Shown piece by piece: positions 1 to 8,589 of a stretch of 51,509 nucleotides of DNA. The notes beneath the pieces are model-generated. The model had not been told where the DNA came from. It made no database searches and was given only the letters and a program-made list of their open reading frames with translations. Location of the stretch: assembly GCA_947177775.1 (NCBI GenBank), contig CAMWVS010000018.1, forward strand, positions 1 through 51,509, given 5' to 3'. Each line of letters opens with the position of its first letter. The first letter of the stretch is position 1. The stretch comes from an uncultured Prevotella sp. (GTDB lineage: Bacteria; Bacteroidota; Bacteroidia; Bacteroidales; Bacteroidaceae). The position numbers and the translations under genes were made by a program.

Positions 1-55
1 TGTGAAAGAGGCAACATTCTCTTGTGAAAGAGGCAACATTCTCTTGTGAAAGAGG
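1..55. repeat. 22-bp tandem repeat, two and a half copies at the window edge
   Basis: The unit starting TGTGAAAGAGGCAACATT is present identically at 1-22 and 23-44, followed by an 11-base partial copy at 45-55. The array probably continues beyond the left edge. No gene can be tied to it. Confidence 0.85.
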
Positions 56-632
56 TTCTGTCTTTTTATGAAATATACACCACGTTTACGAAAAACGTAT
101 CGTCTACATGAAAGATTAAAGATGTATGCCTTTACGAAATATGTACCATTCTTTTTATGGGGAAAGCCCCCTTCCTACGATTCATGCAACGCCTACGGCG
201 TCGGCAAGTTTTTGAAACCTGCCGGTATAAAAGAGTTTCCACCAATAGGATTTAGCGAGAGCTATATCTGCTATATCTTTCACTGTAATTATTATTACAT
301 AATCCCGTCACACTCTTGGCAAGAGTGTACACTGCGGTTGCAAAGTTACTATTAAATTTTGATTCTTTGTTATTTATTAAAGAAAACTTCTTTAAATTCA
401 AAAAATAATCCATTCAAATCAATGGTTATTGTTTTACAAACGGAGACTTTCCATATCACTATCCAACTGCCATACAGGCATTAAAGTATGCACTTTTACT
501 AAGAGTAATACCATTCCTGAAATCATTTTTATTTAATTAAGTGAATGAATTCAGTCAATATGGCGGAAGCATAGAAACATCAACTTAGTGACGTCTACGA
601 TGTTGGCTATCAAGAAAGTGAAAGACGGCGTT
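56..632. other. AT-rich stretch without a convincing gene
   Basis: A rightward reading frame at 68-355 (95 codons) matches no family I recognise, has atypical composition and no visible promoter, so I do not call it. The stretch is AT-rich, contains short imperfect palindromes (for example around 83-100 and 158-170), and lies downstream of the leftward membrane-protein gene ending at 633. Nothing else could be supported. Confidence 0.5.
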
Positions 633-1085
633 TCATATCACAAGGCTCGCTCCATAGACAAGCAGGACGTAGCGGAGGAACTTTCCGATGGAGATACTGA
701 TGATTGAAATCGGCATGTTGGCCCGCATCAGACCGAGTGCTATTGTTATGGCGCTGCCGAGAATCGGCAGAAAGGCGAAGAAACCCATCCACGCGCCATG
801 ACCGGCCATGAAACGTTCGGCTTTGGCAAGGCTCTCACGGCTGACGTGAAGATAGCGCTCTATCCACTCCATGCGCCCCATGCGTCCTATGCCGTAGTTG
901 ACCATACCGCCGGCGACGTTGCCCACGGTGCCGTAGACGATGAGTCCCCACGGGTCAAGACCGGCTGCCTGAAGGGCGACCATGACGGCCTCGCTGCTGA
1001 AAGGAAAGAAACTGCCGGCAAGAAACGCGGAAAGTAACATCCCGACGTAACCGTAATTTATCAGAAAATCAACGATAAAATCCAT
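633..1085 (-). CDS. Small DedA/YqaA-like membrane protein (VTT domain)
   Basis: This 150-residue protein is almost entirely hydrophobic, with four or so membrane segments. It carries the glycine-rich pattern of the YqaA/DedA (SNARE-associated, VTT) superfamily: an early F-x-x-G-S-F-F-P-F-S-S-E segment, then G-T-V-G-N-V-A-G-G near residue 55. The E-x-x-x-x-A and G-x-x-x-G patterns are typical of half-size DedA relatives, which act in envelope lipid homeostasis or transport. I start at the ATG at 1085, because the longer frame begins at a TTG two codons earlier. It lies 16 bases downstream of the next membrane-protein gene and is probably cotranscribed. The substrate is unknown. Confidence 0.75.
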   Translation of the reverse strand: MDFIVDFLINYGYVGMLLSAFLAGSFFPFSSEAVMVALQAAGLDPWGLIVYGTVGNVAGGMVNYGIGRMGRMEWIERYLHVSRESLAKAERFMAGHGAWMGFFAFLPILGSAITIALGLMRANMPISIISISIGKFLRYVLLVYGASLVI

Positions 1086-1101
1086 AGTCAATAACCGTAA
1101 T

Positions 1102-2040
1102 TTACAACAATACCGACGATGATGTCCACAGATTATATGCCGTCAGCATCAGCGCCGACAGTGTGATGACATAGAAAGCGATGTTGGTCACACGGGTGCG
1201 GGTCAGCGCAATGAAATGGGCAATGAGCGGGCTGGTGTTGATGATCATCATACGCAGCAGGAAATCGTAGTGCTGCGGCATGACTACAAGGAGGGCTGCC
1301 GACAGCAGGTTCATCGTGATGAAAAACTGATAGAGCATGCGGATGCGTATCTTGTCATTGTAGCTCGTGCGCAGATAGTGGACGATACCTGTAAGACCGA
1401 TAATGAGGATATAGGTGAAGGCCAAGACGTGGGACAGAGTGATATGACTGTAGTCCGGCGGCAGGGAAACTTCGGCCAGACGGGCGAAATGGGTCATGGG
1501 CAGGGTGAAATCCTCCTGATAGATGAACCACACGGCGGCAAACCAATAAGGGGTGAGCAATCCAAAGACTGAAGCGAAGAAGTTGCGCCAGCTCGGAGCC
1601 TGCAAACAGAAGATGGAGAGCAGCCACAGGGCTGGAACGAAATAGAGGGTTTCTGGATATGCCATAGCACCAAGACCGATGAAGAGGTAGGCGTAGAAAG
1701 TGCGCCCCATGGCGGTGCGGTCCTGATAGGTGCGGAAAAGAAGGAGATAGGACGCCAAAACACACATTGCCGCCACCGCCTGGCTGACGGAGGCGAACAT
1801 GAAAGTGACGGACGACGACAGAACTATAAATGCGCAGGAGACCATCCGGCTGTATATACGGATGAGGGCATTGCTGTTGTTCAGTTCCATCATGAGATAG
1901 GTGGAGGCCGCGAAACAGGCAAACTGTACCCACCAATGCTCACTGGGAAGACCTGCCGCACACCATACGGCGGCTCCATAGACGGCTATCACGGGAAGCG
2001 TGAAGCGACTTTCGGATATGATGTTCTGTATTCTCTTCAT
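1102..2040 (-). CDS. Polytopic membrane protein of unknown function
   Basis: The 312-residue product has roughly eight to ten predicted hydrophobic segments and no recognisable catalytic motif. The N-terminus is positively charged and followed directly by membrane helices, so it is likely an inner-membrane protein without a cleaved signal. It resembles uncharacterised Bacteroidales membrane proteins found near purine and envelope genes, but I cannot name a family. It is followed at 16 bases by the YqaA-like gene. A palindromic element (2080-2163) separates it from purD upstream, so it may have its own promoter. Confidence 0.7.
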   Translation of the reverse strand: MKRIQNIISESRFTLPVIAVYGAAVWCAAGLPSEHWWVQFACFAASTYLMMELNNSNALIRIYSRMVSCAFIVLSSSVTFMFASVSQAVAAMCVLASYLLLFRTYQDRTAMGRTFYAYLFIGLGAMAYPETLYFVPALWLLSIFCLQAPSWRNFFASVFGLLTPYWFAAVWFIYQEDFTLPMTHFARLAEVSLPPDYSHITLSHVLAFTYILIIGLTGIVHYLRTSYNDKIRIRMLYQFFITMNLLSAALLVVMPQHYDFLLRMMIINTSPLIAHFIALTRTRVTNIAFYVITLSALMLTAYNLWTSSSVLL

Positions 2041-2079
2041 TCAATGATGAATATGAATGAGGGTGTTGAAGAAGCCACT

Positions 2080-2163
2080 GTAGGAACATTTTCTTGTATT
2101 TGTCCGCAAACAAATGTTGATTAAATATGCTACAAGCGGACAAAGACAAGACTATGTCCCTAC
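2080..2163. repeat. 84-bp palindromic element, copy A
   Basis: Two 28-base arms (2080-2107 and 2136-2163) are inverted repeats with four mismatches around a 28-base loop. The ends read GTAGG(A/G)ACAT and the inner part TTTGTCCGC. A closely related copy with the same arms and a similar loop lies at 30770-30877. The transcript would fold into a long hairpin between purD and the membrane-protein gene. Confidence 0.85.
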
Positions 2164-2187
2164 AGAGTGTTTCTACAATACTCTCAT

Positions 2188-3456
2188 TTACAGGTCTGCG
2201 CCGATGTCACGGCGGAAGTATTTGTCTTTGAATTCAATCTTCTGAGCCTCCTCAAACGACTTTTGAAGAGCCTCTGCCTTGTCCTTGCCGTATGAGCTGA
2301 CGGCGATGACACGGCCTCCGGCGGTCACAACCTCACCGTCCTTCACGGCCGTTCCGGCGTGGAAGACGATGCTTCCGTCAACACGGTCGATGCCCGTGAT
2401 GGCGTAGCCCTTCTTGTATTCCTGAGGATAGCCGCCGCTGACGAGCATCACGCAGACTGCGGCACGCTCGTCGAACTCTATCTGACGCTCGTCGAGATTG
2501 CCCTCGGCAACACCTTCGAAGAGGTCGACAATGTCGCTCTTCAGACGCAGCATGACGCTCTCGGTCTCGGGGTCGCCCATGCGGCAGTTGTATTCGATGA
2601 CCATCGGCTCGCCGCAGACGTTGATAAGACCGAAGAAGATGAATCCCTTATAGTCTATACCTTCGGCTGCCAGACCGTCAACGGTGGGACGGATGATACG
2701 GTCCTCAACCTTCTTCATCCACTCCTTGGTGGCAAAGGGGACTGGCGTGACGCTTCCCATACCGCCTGTGTTCAGTCCGGTGTCGCCCTCACCGATGCGC
2801 TTGTAGTCCTTGGCCTCGGGCAGAATCTTATAGTTTTTGCCGTCTGTAAGGACGAAAACCGAGCACTCGATGCCGCTGAGAAACTCTTCGATGACAACCT
2901 GTGCCGAAGCCGTTCCGAACATACCGCCGAGCATTTCGCGCAGTTCTGCCTTTGCCTCGTCAAGCGTCGGCAGAATGAGAACGCCCTTTCCGGCACACAG
3001 TCCGTCGGCCTTGAGGACATAGGGCGCACTGAGTGTCTCCAGGAAAGCGAGTCCTTCGTCGAGCGTCGTGCCGTCGAAGGTTCTGTATCTGGCAGTCGGA
3101 ATGTTGTGCCGCTGCATGAATCCCTTTGCGAAATCCTTGCTGCCTTCGAGCACTGCACCGGCCTTTGACGGTCCGATGACGGGAATGTTCTTTGTGCGGG
3201 CGTCGGCCTTGAAGTCGTCGTAGATGCCTTTCACCAACGGATCTTCCGGTCCTACAACCACCATCGTTACTCCATTGGCCACAATGAACTCCTTCAGAGC
3301 TTCAAAATCATCAGCCTTAATGGCCACGTTCTCTCCGCAGCCGGACGTGCCGGCATTTCCGGGAGCGAAGAACAGCTTTTCAACCTTGGGGCTCTGGGCT
3401 ATCTTCCATGCAAGGGCGTGCTCGCGGCCGCCGCTTCCTAACAGTAATATCTTCAT
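2188..3456 (-). CDS. purD: Phosphoribosylamine-glycine ligase (GARS)
   Basis: This is a complete 422-residue PurD, the usual family length. It ligates glycine to 5-phosphoribosylamine with ATP to give GAR, step two of de novo purine synthesis, in the cytosol. The N-terminus has the family's [12 protein letters not shown] signature, followed by the ATP-grasp region ([10 protein letters not shown], then the [11 protein letters not shown] nucleotide-binding segment) and the metal-binding [11 protein letters not shown] near residue 290. It starts at the ATG at 3456, 49 bases after the S9 peptidase gene stops, so the two may share a transcript although their functions are unrelated. Confidence 0.97.
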   Translation of the reverse strand: MKILLLGSGGREHALAWKIAQSPKVEKLFFAPGNAGTSGCGENVAIKADDFEALKEFIVANGVTMVVVGPEDPLVKGIYDDFKADARTKNIPVIGPSKAGAVLEGSKDFAKGFMQRHNIPTARYRTFDGTTLDEGLAFLETLSAPYVLKADGLCAGKGVLILPTLDEAKAELREMLGGMFGTASAQVVIEEFLSGIECSVFVLTDGKNYKILPEAKDYKRIGEGDTGLNTGGMGSVTPVPFATKEWMKKVEDRIIRPTVDGLAAEGIDYKGFIFFGLINVCGEPMVIEYNCRMGDPETESVMLRLKSDIVDLFEGVAEGNLDERQIEFDERAAVCVMLVSGGYPQEYKKGYAITGIDRVDGSIVFHAGTAVKDGEVVTAGGRVIAVSSYGKDKAEALQKSFEEAQKIEFKDKYFRRDIGADL

Positions 3457-3505
3457 AGTCTATATGCTTTTTTGTTTATTCGTTCACTTATAAAAAGTAT
3501 CCCGT

Positions 3506-5761
3506 TCATTTGAGATAGTCTTCAAAATATTGTGTGATGCGCTCGTGGAGATGGACGCTCTTGTGGCCCATCATGTTGTGGCCTTCGCCCGGATAGACGA
3601 AGAAATCGGGCTGCGTTCCGGCCTCCGTACAGGCGTCGATGAACTGGAGGGCATGCTGGGGAACCACCGTAGGGTCGTTCATACCTATTATTATCTGGAG
3701 TTTTCCCTTCAAATCCTTCGCTTTCCGCAGCAGGCTTGTCTGCTCGTAGCCTTCAGGGTTGGTCTCGGGAGTGTCCATATAGCGTTCTCCGTACATCACT
3801 TCATACCACTTCCAGTCTATCACCGGACCGCCGGCCACACCAACCTTGAAGACATCCGGATAGTTGGTCATCAGCGATATGGTCATGAATCCGCCATAGC
3901 TCCATCCGTGGACACCCATGCGGTCGGCATCCACATAAGGCAACGACTTCAGAAACTCCACTCCCTTCATTTGGTCTTTCATCTCTTCCTGACCCAAATG
4001 ACGGAATGTCGCCTGCTCAAAGGCGGTGCCGCGGTTCTCGCTTCCTCGGTTGTCAAGAATGAAAAGGAGGTAGCCCTTCTGTGCCATGTAGGTCTCCCAC
4101 GAACGGCTTGACCAATGCCAACGTGCATCGACGTTGTGAGCATGGGGGCCACCGTAGACATAGACGACGGTGGGATATTTCCTGGAAGGATCAAAATCAA
4201 CCGGTTTGACCATACGCCAATAAAGATCGGTCACGCCATCGGCGGCCTTGATCGTGCCGGAGGAATATTCCGGAACGGCATAACCCTGCCACGGGTCGGC
4301 GGCGGAGAAAATCGTGTTGCGTCCCGAAGCGCTGCCGGCGACACGTCCCGCAAGGCTGATGACGTCAATATTGCGCGGCACGTCCGGCTCGCTGTATTTG
4401 TCGTAGAGCACCGCTCCCGACGGCGACAGCTCACCGTAATGGACTCCGCGACCGTTGTCAAGCGCCGTGCGGCGGCCGTTCGGGATGCTGACGGCATAGA
4501 AATTGCTCTGTAGCGGGCTCTTCTCCGTCGACAGGATGACGGCGCGGCGGCCCTTGCGGTCAAATCCCGCAAGCTCCTGAACGACCCACTTGCCGGACGT
4601 CAGCTGTGTCGTCTTGAAATATTCCCTATAGCGGTTGCCCGTGTCGACGCCCTGCGGAGCATGCACTTCAGGATAGACGGCCTTTTTCAGGTCCACCAGA
4701 TAGAGATGGTTGAAGCCGTCGCGCTGGCTCTGCATGATGAACTTGCTGTTGTCCCACGGCAGAAATACAACCGGATGGAGCGGCTCTACGTATTTGTCGC
4801 TGGTCTCACGGTATATCGTCTGACGACGTTCACCGGTCACACCGTCGTATTCCACCAGCTCGCAGTCGTTCTGGTCGCGGTTCAGCTCGAACATATATAT
4901 TGTCTTGCCATCGGGGCCCCACGCGATGTTGGTGAAGTAGCGGTCTGTAGGATCGCCCGTATTGAGATAGACGGTGCGGCCTGTCGCCATGTCATAGACG
5001 CCCACCGTGACCTTGTGGCTGGCCATTCCGGCCATGGGATATTTGTCCGGTTCCTCCTCGGCAATACGTGTGAAAGTGTTCACCTGCGGATAGTCGGTCA
5101 CCATTGTCTGGTCCATACGGTAGAAGGCGAGGCGGCTTCCGTCGCCGTTCCAGAACGTTCCGCCCATGATTCCGAACTCGTTGCGATGGACAGCCTGGCC
5201 GTAGACAATCTCACGGCTGCCGTCAGTGGTCAGCTGCGAGGTCTTTCCATCGGCACCGGTGACACAGAGCTGGTCATTCTTTACGAACGCAACGGCACGC
5301 GAGCCGGCGTTCCAATCACTGTTGGTCTCGCCCTCACACGTCTGTCTCCATACCACCCTACCCGACTGCCAGTCGTAGAGGATGCGCTCCTTTGTGTTTC
5401 GGAGCAGAACCATAGTGCTGTCGGGATAAGGAAAAACCGCGCCCATCGCAGAGCGCATCTTGCTTTCCGTCGTGCCGCCGTCAAGCGAAGCCAGCGCCTC
5501 GTTGACCTTGTCAAGCGTCCCGACGGCATTCTTCTCACCCGTACGCATGTCCACCGTTCCCCATTCCTCGGCGTCCTGATACATCAGACGGTCCCCCCAC
5601 CACGTCAGATACATGTTGGCAGGAATCATATTCCGATAGTTCGTTCCTCCGAAGTTGAGATCTTCAAGTGTGAACTGCTTCAGTTGCTGTGCCATGATAG
5701 CCGGTGTATGAGCAGTGGTGAACAGTAATGAGAGCACCAATATGCCGTTCTTAATTTTCAT
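3506..5761 (-). CDS. Dipeptidyl-peptidase IV-like S9 family peptidase
   Basis: The 751-residue product is an exported prolyl oligopeptidase-family peptidase that releases N-terminal dipeptides. A signal peptide covers about residues 1-24. A beta-propeller region (DPPIV_N type) runs to about residue 500, and the C-terminal hydrolase domain holds the triad Ser621 (in GWSYGGFM), Asp696 (GMNDPTVV) and His728 (GEGHNM). The frame is open for 40 more codons upstream, but those lie inside the preceding methyltransferase tail. I therefore start at the ATG at 5761, which overlaps the rlmL stop by 11 bases and is followed by a good signal sequence. The overlap suggests translational coupling. Periplasmic or outer-surface peptide breakdown is typical of Bacteroidales. 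Confidence 0.93.
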   Translation of the reverse strand: MKIKNGILVLSLLFTTAHTPAIMAQQLKQFTLEDLNFGGTNYRNMIPANMYLTWWGDRLMYQDAEEWGTVDMRTGEKNAVGTLDKVNEALASLDGGTTESKMRSAMGAVFPYPDSTMVLLRNTKERILYDWQSGRVVWRQTCEGETNSDWNAGSRAVAFVKNDQLCVTGADGKTSQLTTDGSREIVYGQAVHRNEFGIMGGTFWNGDGSRLAFYRMDQTMVTDYPQVNTFTRIAEEEPDKYPMAGMASHKVTVGVYDMATGRTVYLNTGDPTDRYFTNIAWGPDGKTIYMFELNRDQNDCELVEYDGVTGERRQTIYRETSDKYVEPLHPVVFLPWDNSKFIMQSQRDGFNHLYLVDLKKAVYPEVHAPQGVDTGNRYREYFKTTQLTSGKWVVQELAGFDRKGRRAVILSTEKSPLQSNFYAVSIPNGRRTALDNGRGVHYGELSPSGAVLYDKYSEPDVPRNIDVISLAGRVAGSASGRNTIFSAADPWQGYAVPEYSSGTIKAADGVTDLYWRMVKPVDFDPSRKYPTVVYVYGGPHAHNVDARWHWSSRSWETYMAQKGYLLFILDNRGSENRGTAFEQATFRHLGQEEMKDQMKGVEFLKSLPYVDADRMGVHGWSYGGFMTISLMTNYPDVFKVGVAGGPVIDWKWYEVMYGERYMDTPETNPEGYEQTSLLRKAKDLKGKLQIIIGMNDPTVVPQHALQFIDACTEAGTQPDFFVYPGEGHNMMGHKSVHLHERITQYFEDYLK

Positions 5762-7373
5762 TGTCGTAGCCGTTAAAATGGTTTCCCGAGTCGCGGCCGT
5801 CTCTCTTTCCTCCACGGTCAGAGCCCTTGCGATTACGGTCGAAGCCCTTGCCACTGCGGTCGAAACGCTCATGTCCGCCACGGTTCACGCCACCACGGTC
5901 AAAGCCCTTGCGGTCGCGGTCACCTCCACGTCGGTCGCGGTCAAACTTCTTTCCGTCGCGGTCGTCACGCTTGCGGTCGCGTCCGCCGTTGCGTTCACGG
6001 CCAGACATACGCTCGTCCCTGTCGTCAGAGATGCGGCGGCGCCCACGTCCAAGAATGCTTTCGAGGTCACGGTGATGGAACTTGAACGAACGGATGTCTC
6101 CTCCCTCGTTGTCGTCACCGTCGTTGTCATTCGCCGTCACGCGCTTCTTGAACTCACGTTCCTTCTTGAATTTCTTCTCGGCCATTTGCTTCTTTTCGTC
6201 CTCTGTCTTGACGATACCGCCCTCACCGCGGAAATCTTTCAGCTTACCGTCGAATATCTGATACTTGCGGAACTCACATTCGAGCGAGCCATTGTATACG
6301 GGAATCTTGAGCGAAGGCTTCAGACCGATCTGGTCAAAACACTCCTCACGGTAGCTCAACACCCATGCGTCATTGTTGAGGAACTGATGCTTCAGACGTT
6401 CGCCAATCATGCGATAGGTTCCCAGCAGGTCAGGCGTGCTGATACGCTCGCCGTAGGGCGGGTTTGTCACGATGATACTCTTTCCCGCCGGCTGCGTGAA
6501 GTCCTTGAAGTCAGCCTCCGTCACGGTGATATCGGAAGTCAGACCGGCAGCCTTTACGTTCAGCCGGGCCGTATTGACGGCCTTGATATCAACGTCATAG
6601 CCGTATATCTTGTGGTCGAACTCGCGCTCCTTGGAATCGTCATTGTAGATGTCGTCAAAGAGATCCTTGTCGAAATCGGCCCATTTTTCAAATGCAAATT
6701 CTTTCCGGAACAGTCCCGGTGCCATGTTGCGGGCAATGAGTGCGGCCTCGATGAGCAGCGTTCCCGAACCGCACATCGGATCGATGAAGTCGGTTTCGCC
6801 GCGCCAGCCCGTCATGAGAATCATTCCGGCGGCCAGAACCTCGTTTAGCGGAGCCTCAACGCTCTCCTGACGATAGCCGCGGCGGTGAAGACTCTCACCG
6901 CTGGAGTCCAGCGACAGCGTACACTGGTCCTCGGCTATATGCATGTTGAGCCGTATGTCGGGATTGGCCACGCTGATGTTCGGCCGCTTGCCCGTCTTCT
7001 CGCGAAACAGGTCGACGATGGCGTCCTTGACCTTATAGGATACAAACTTGGAATGGCGGAACTCTTCGGAGAACACAACCGAATCCACGGCGAACGTCTT
7101 TTCGAGACCGATATACTGTGTCCAGTCTATCTTCTTCACCTCTTCATACACATCGTCAGCAGATTTAGCCCTGAAGCGCGCAATAGGTTTCAGGATTCTA
7201 ATGGCCGTGTGCAACTGGAAATTCGCACGATACATCATCTCCTTGTTACCCGTGAATGACACCATCCGGCGTCCAATCTGCACATTGTCAGCACCCAGTT
7301 CTGTCAATTCCTTCGCCAGCACGGGCTCCAGTCCCATGAACGTTTTGGCGATAAGTTCAAATTCTTGTTCCAT
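5751..7373 (-). CDS. rlmL: THUMP-domain 23S rRNA guanine methyltransferase (RlmL-like) with RG/RD-rich tail
   Basis: Residues 1-155 form a ferredoxin-like/THUMP RNA-binding region, and residues 160-380 a class I SAM methyltransferase with motif I DPMCGSGT (198-205) and catalytic NPPYGER (304-310). This is the RlmL/YcbY N-terminal architecture that makes m2G in 23S rRNA; the RlmK half of the E. coli fusion is absent. Residues 381-540 are a charged tail. The last 100 or so residues are almost only R, D, G, K and F, with repeated FDRGG-type units. I start at the ATG at 7373 (MEQEFELIAKTF); the 41 extra upstream codons look non-coding. The target base is inferred from the family. Confidence 0.88.
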   Translation of the reverse strand: MEQEFELIAKTFMGLEPVLAKELTELGADNVQIGRRMVSFTGNKEMMYRANFQLHTAIRILKPIARFRAKSADDVYEEVKKIDWTQYIGLEKTFAVDSVVFSEEFRHSKFVSYKVKDAIVDLFREKTGKRPNISVANPDIRLNMHIAEDQCTLSLDSSGESLHRRGYRQESVEAPLNEVLAAGMILMTGWRGETDFIDPMCGSGTLLIEAALIARNMAPGLFRKEFAFEKWADFDKDLFDDIYNDDSKEREFDHKIYGYDVDIKAVNTARLNVKAAGLTSDITVTEADFKDFTQPAGKSIIVTNPPYGERISTPDLLGTYRMIGERLKHQFLNNDAWVLSYREECFDQIGLKPSLKIPVYNGSLECEFRKYQIFDGKLKDFRGEGGIVKTEDEKKQMAEKKFKKEREFKKRVTANDNDGDDNEGGDIRSFKFHHRDLESILGRGRRRISDDRDERMSGRERNGGRDRKRDDRDGKKFDRDRRGGDRDRKGFDRGGVNRGGHERFDRSGKGFDRNRKGSDRGGKRDGRDSGNHFNGYDNEN

Positions 7374-7518
7374 TTGTTTTGTTGAAATTGGCCATCCGCA
7401 ATCTTTCCCCGCAATTTCCGCCGCATATATATAATTAATGTATAGCGGCCACATTCCTCTGTTTTCCGGTCCTTCCGTTACAGAGATTATGCGCACAGGG
7501 CGACGAACGGCTGTCGTT

Positions 7519-8409
7519 CTATTCTTTTTTATACTTCTTTGTTTCCGGTTCCATGTCCTCCGTGACCCATATATTGGCTCCTACAACAGAGTCGTGGCCG
7601 ATGGTTATGCGTCCGAGGATGGTTGCGTTTGAATAGACAATGACGCCGTCCTCCAGAATGGGATGGCGGTCGATGCCCTTGATGGGGTTTCCATCGTCAT
7701 CGAGCGGGAAACTCTTCGCTCCGAGCGTAACGCCCTGATAGAGCTTGACATGATTGCCGATGATGCATGTCGCCCCAATGACCACACCAGTGCCGTGGTC
7801 AATGGTGAAATGATGACCTATGCGCGCTCCCGGATGAATATCTATTCCGGTTTCCGAATGGGCCATTTCCGTCATCATTCGCGGTATGAGCGGCACCCCA
7901 AGCACAAACAGCTCGTGGGCCAGACGATAGTTGACCAACGCCCGGATGACAGGATAACACGAGATTATCTCGCCGTAGCTCGTCGCCGCGGGGTCTCCGC
8001 AGTAGGCGGCCTCCACGTCCGTGGCCAGCGTACGGCGTATCTGCGGCAAACGGCCGACCAGCTGTGTGACTATGTCCGTCGCCCGTCCGCGGCACCCTTC
8101 GCCACAACCGTCACTGCCGCCTGTGCACGAAAAGCACAGACCGGCCATAACCTGCTCTGACAGCAGATTGTGAAACCGTTCGACGTTGACACCAATATGA
8201 TAACGGATTGTGCTCATATTGACAGACGACCGGCCGAAATATCCGGGGAAAAGAATACCGCGGGCCAATTCAATTATTTCTTCCAACGCCCTTGCCGAGG
8301 GCAACGGATTGCCGTCGCGATGCTGATGGAACAGTCCCTTCAGAGATTCCGCGGCCGACAGTTCGTCCACTGTCTTGGCCAGTATATGAGTGAAACCAGG
8401 ATTACTCAT
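7519..8409 (-). CDS. cysE: Serine O-acetyltransferase (EpsC type)
   Basis: The 296-residue enzyme makes O-acetylserine from serine and acetyl-CoA, the first step of cysteine synthesis; its partner enzyme is encoded by cysK at 37342. An alpha-helical N-terminal half, including a Cys-rich insert (CFSCTGGSDGCGEGC), is followed by a left-handed beta-helix of hexapeptide repeats from about residue 190. This carries the active-site IDHGTGVVIG segment and the LYQGVTLGA turn. The start is the ATG at 8409; a strong promoter lies just upstream at 8438-8468, which excludes the longer frame. The gene is the last core gene before the AT-rich island. Confidence 0.95.
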   Translation of the reverse strand: MSNPGFTHILAKTVDELSAAESLKGLFHQHRDGNPLPSARALEEIIELARGILFPGYFGRSSVNMSTIRYHIGVNVERFHNLLSEQVMAGLCFSCTGGSDGCGEGCRGRATDIVTQLVGRLPQIRRTLATDVEAAYCGDPAATSYGEIISCYPVIRALVNYRLAHELFVLGVPLIPRMMTEMAHSETGIDIHPGARIGHHFTIDHGTGVVIGATCIIGNHVKLYQGVTLGAKSFPLDDDGNPIKGIDRHPILEDGVIVYSNATILGRITIGHDSVVGANIWVTEDMEPETKKYKKE

Positions 8410-8437
8410 CTGTCGTTGTGTCAATATTTTGCGTCTG

Positions 8438-8468
8438 CAAAGATAGTGCAAACCGCCCAAACGACAAA
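8438..8468 (-). promoter_or_regulatory. Bacteroidota-type promoter of cysE
   Basis: On the minus strand, TTTG (8465-8468), 19 bases, then TATCTTTG (8438-8445) fits the Bacteroidota -33/-7 consensus exactly. It lies about 30 bases upstream of the ATG at 8409. Confidence 0.75.
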
Positions 8469-8589
8469 GGATAATGCCGATTTTTTTGCGTTGGAAGGGG
8501 AAAGGATGGGGATTGTAGAGTAAACAAGCAAGTGCAATTATACAACCATAGAATAATCCTGTAGTATAAGTATATCATGTTTAAGTGTT

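Noticed and set aside
68..355. 95-codon rightward open frame at the left edge
   Set aside because: No recognisable domain, atypical residue composition, no promoter, and short palindromes run through it.
4661..5728. 355-codon rightward open frame
   Set aside because: It is antisense to the S9 peptidase, which has a full catalytic triad and signal peptide; long antisense frames are expected in GC-rich genes.
5715..6848. 377-codon rightward open frame with V/T/A-rich repeats
   Set aside because: It is antisense to the RG/RD-rich tail and methyltransferase domain of the RlmL-like gene; the apparent repeats mirror that tail.
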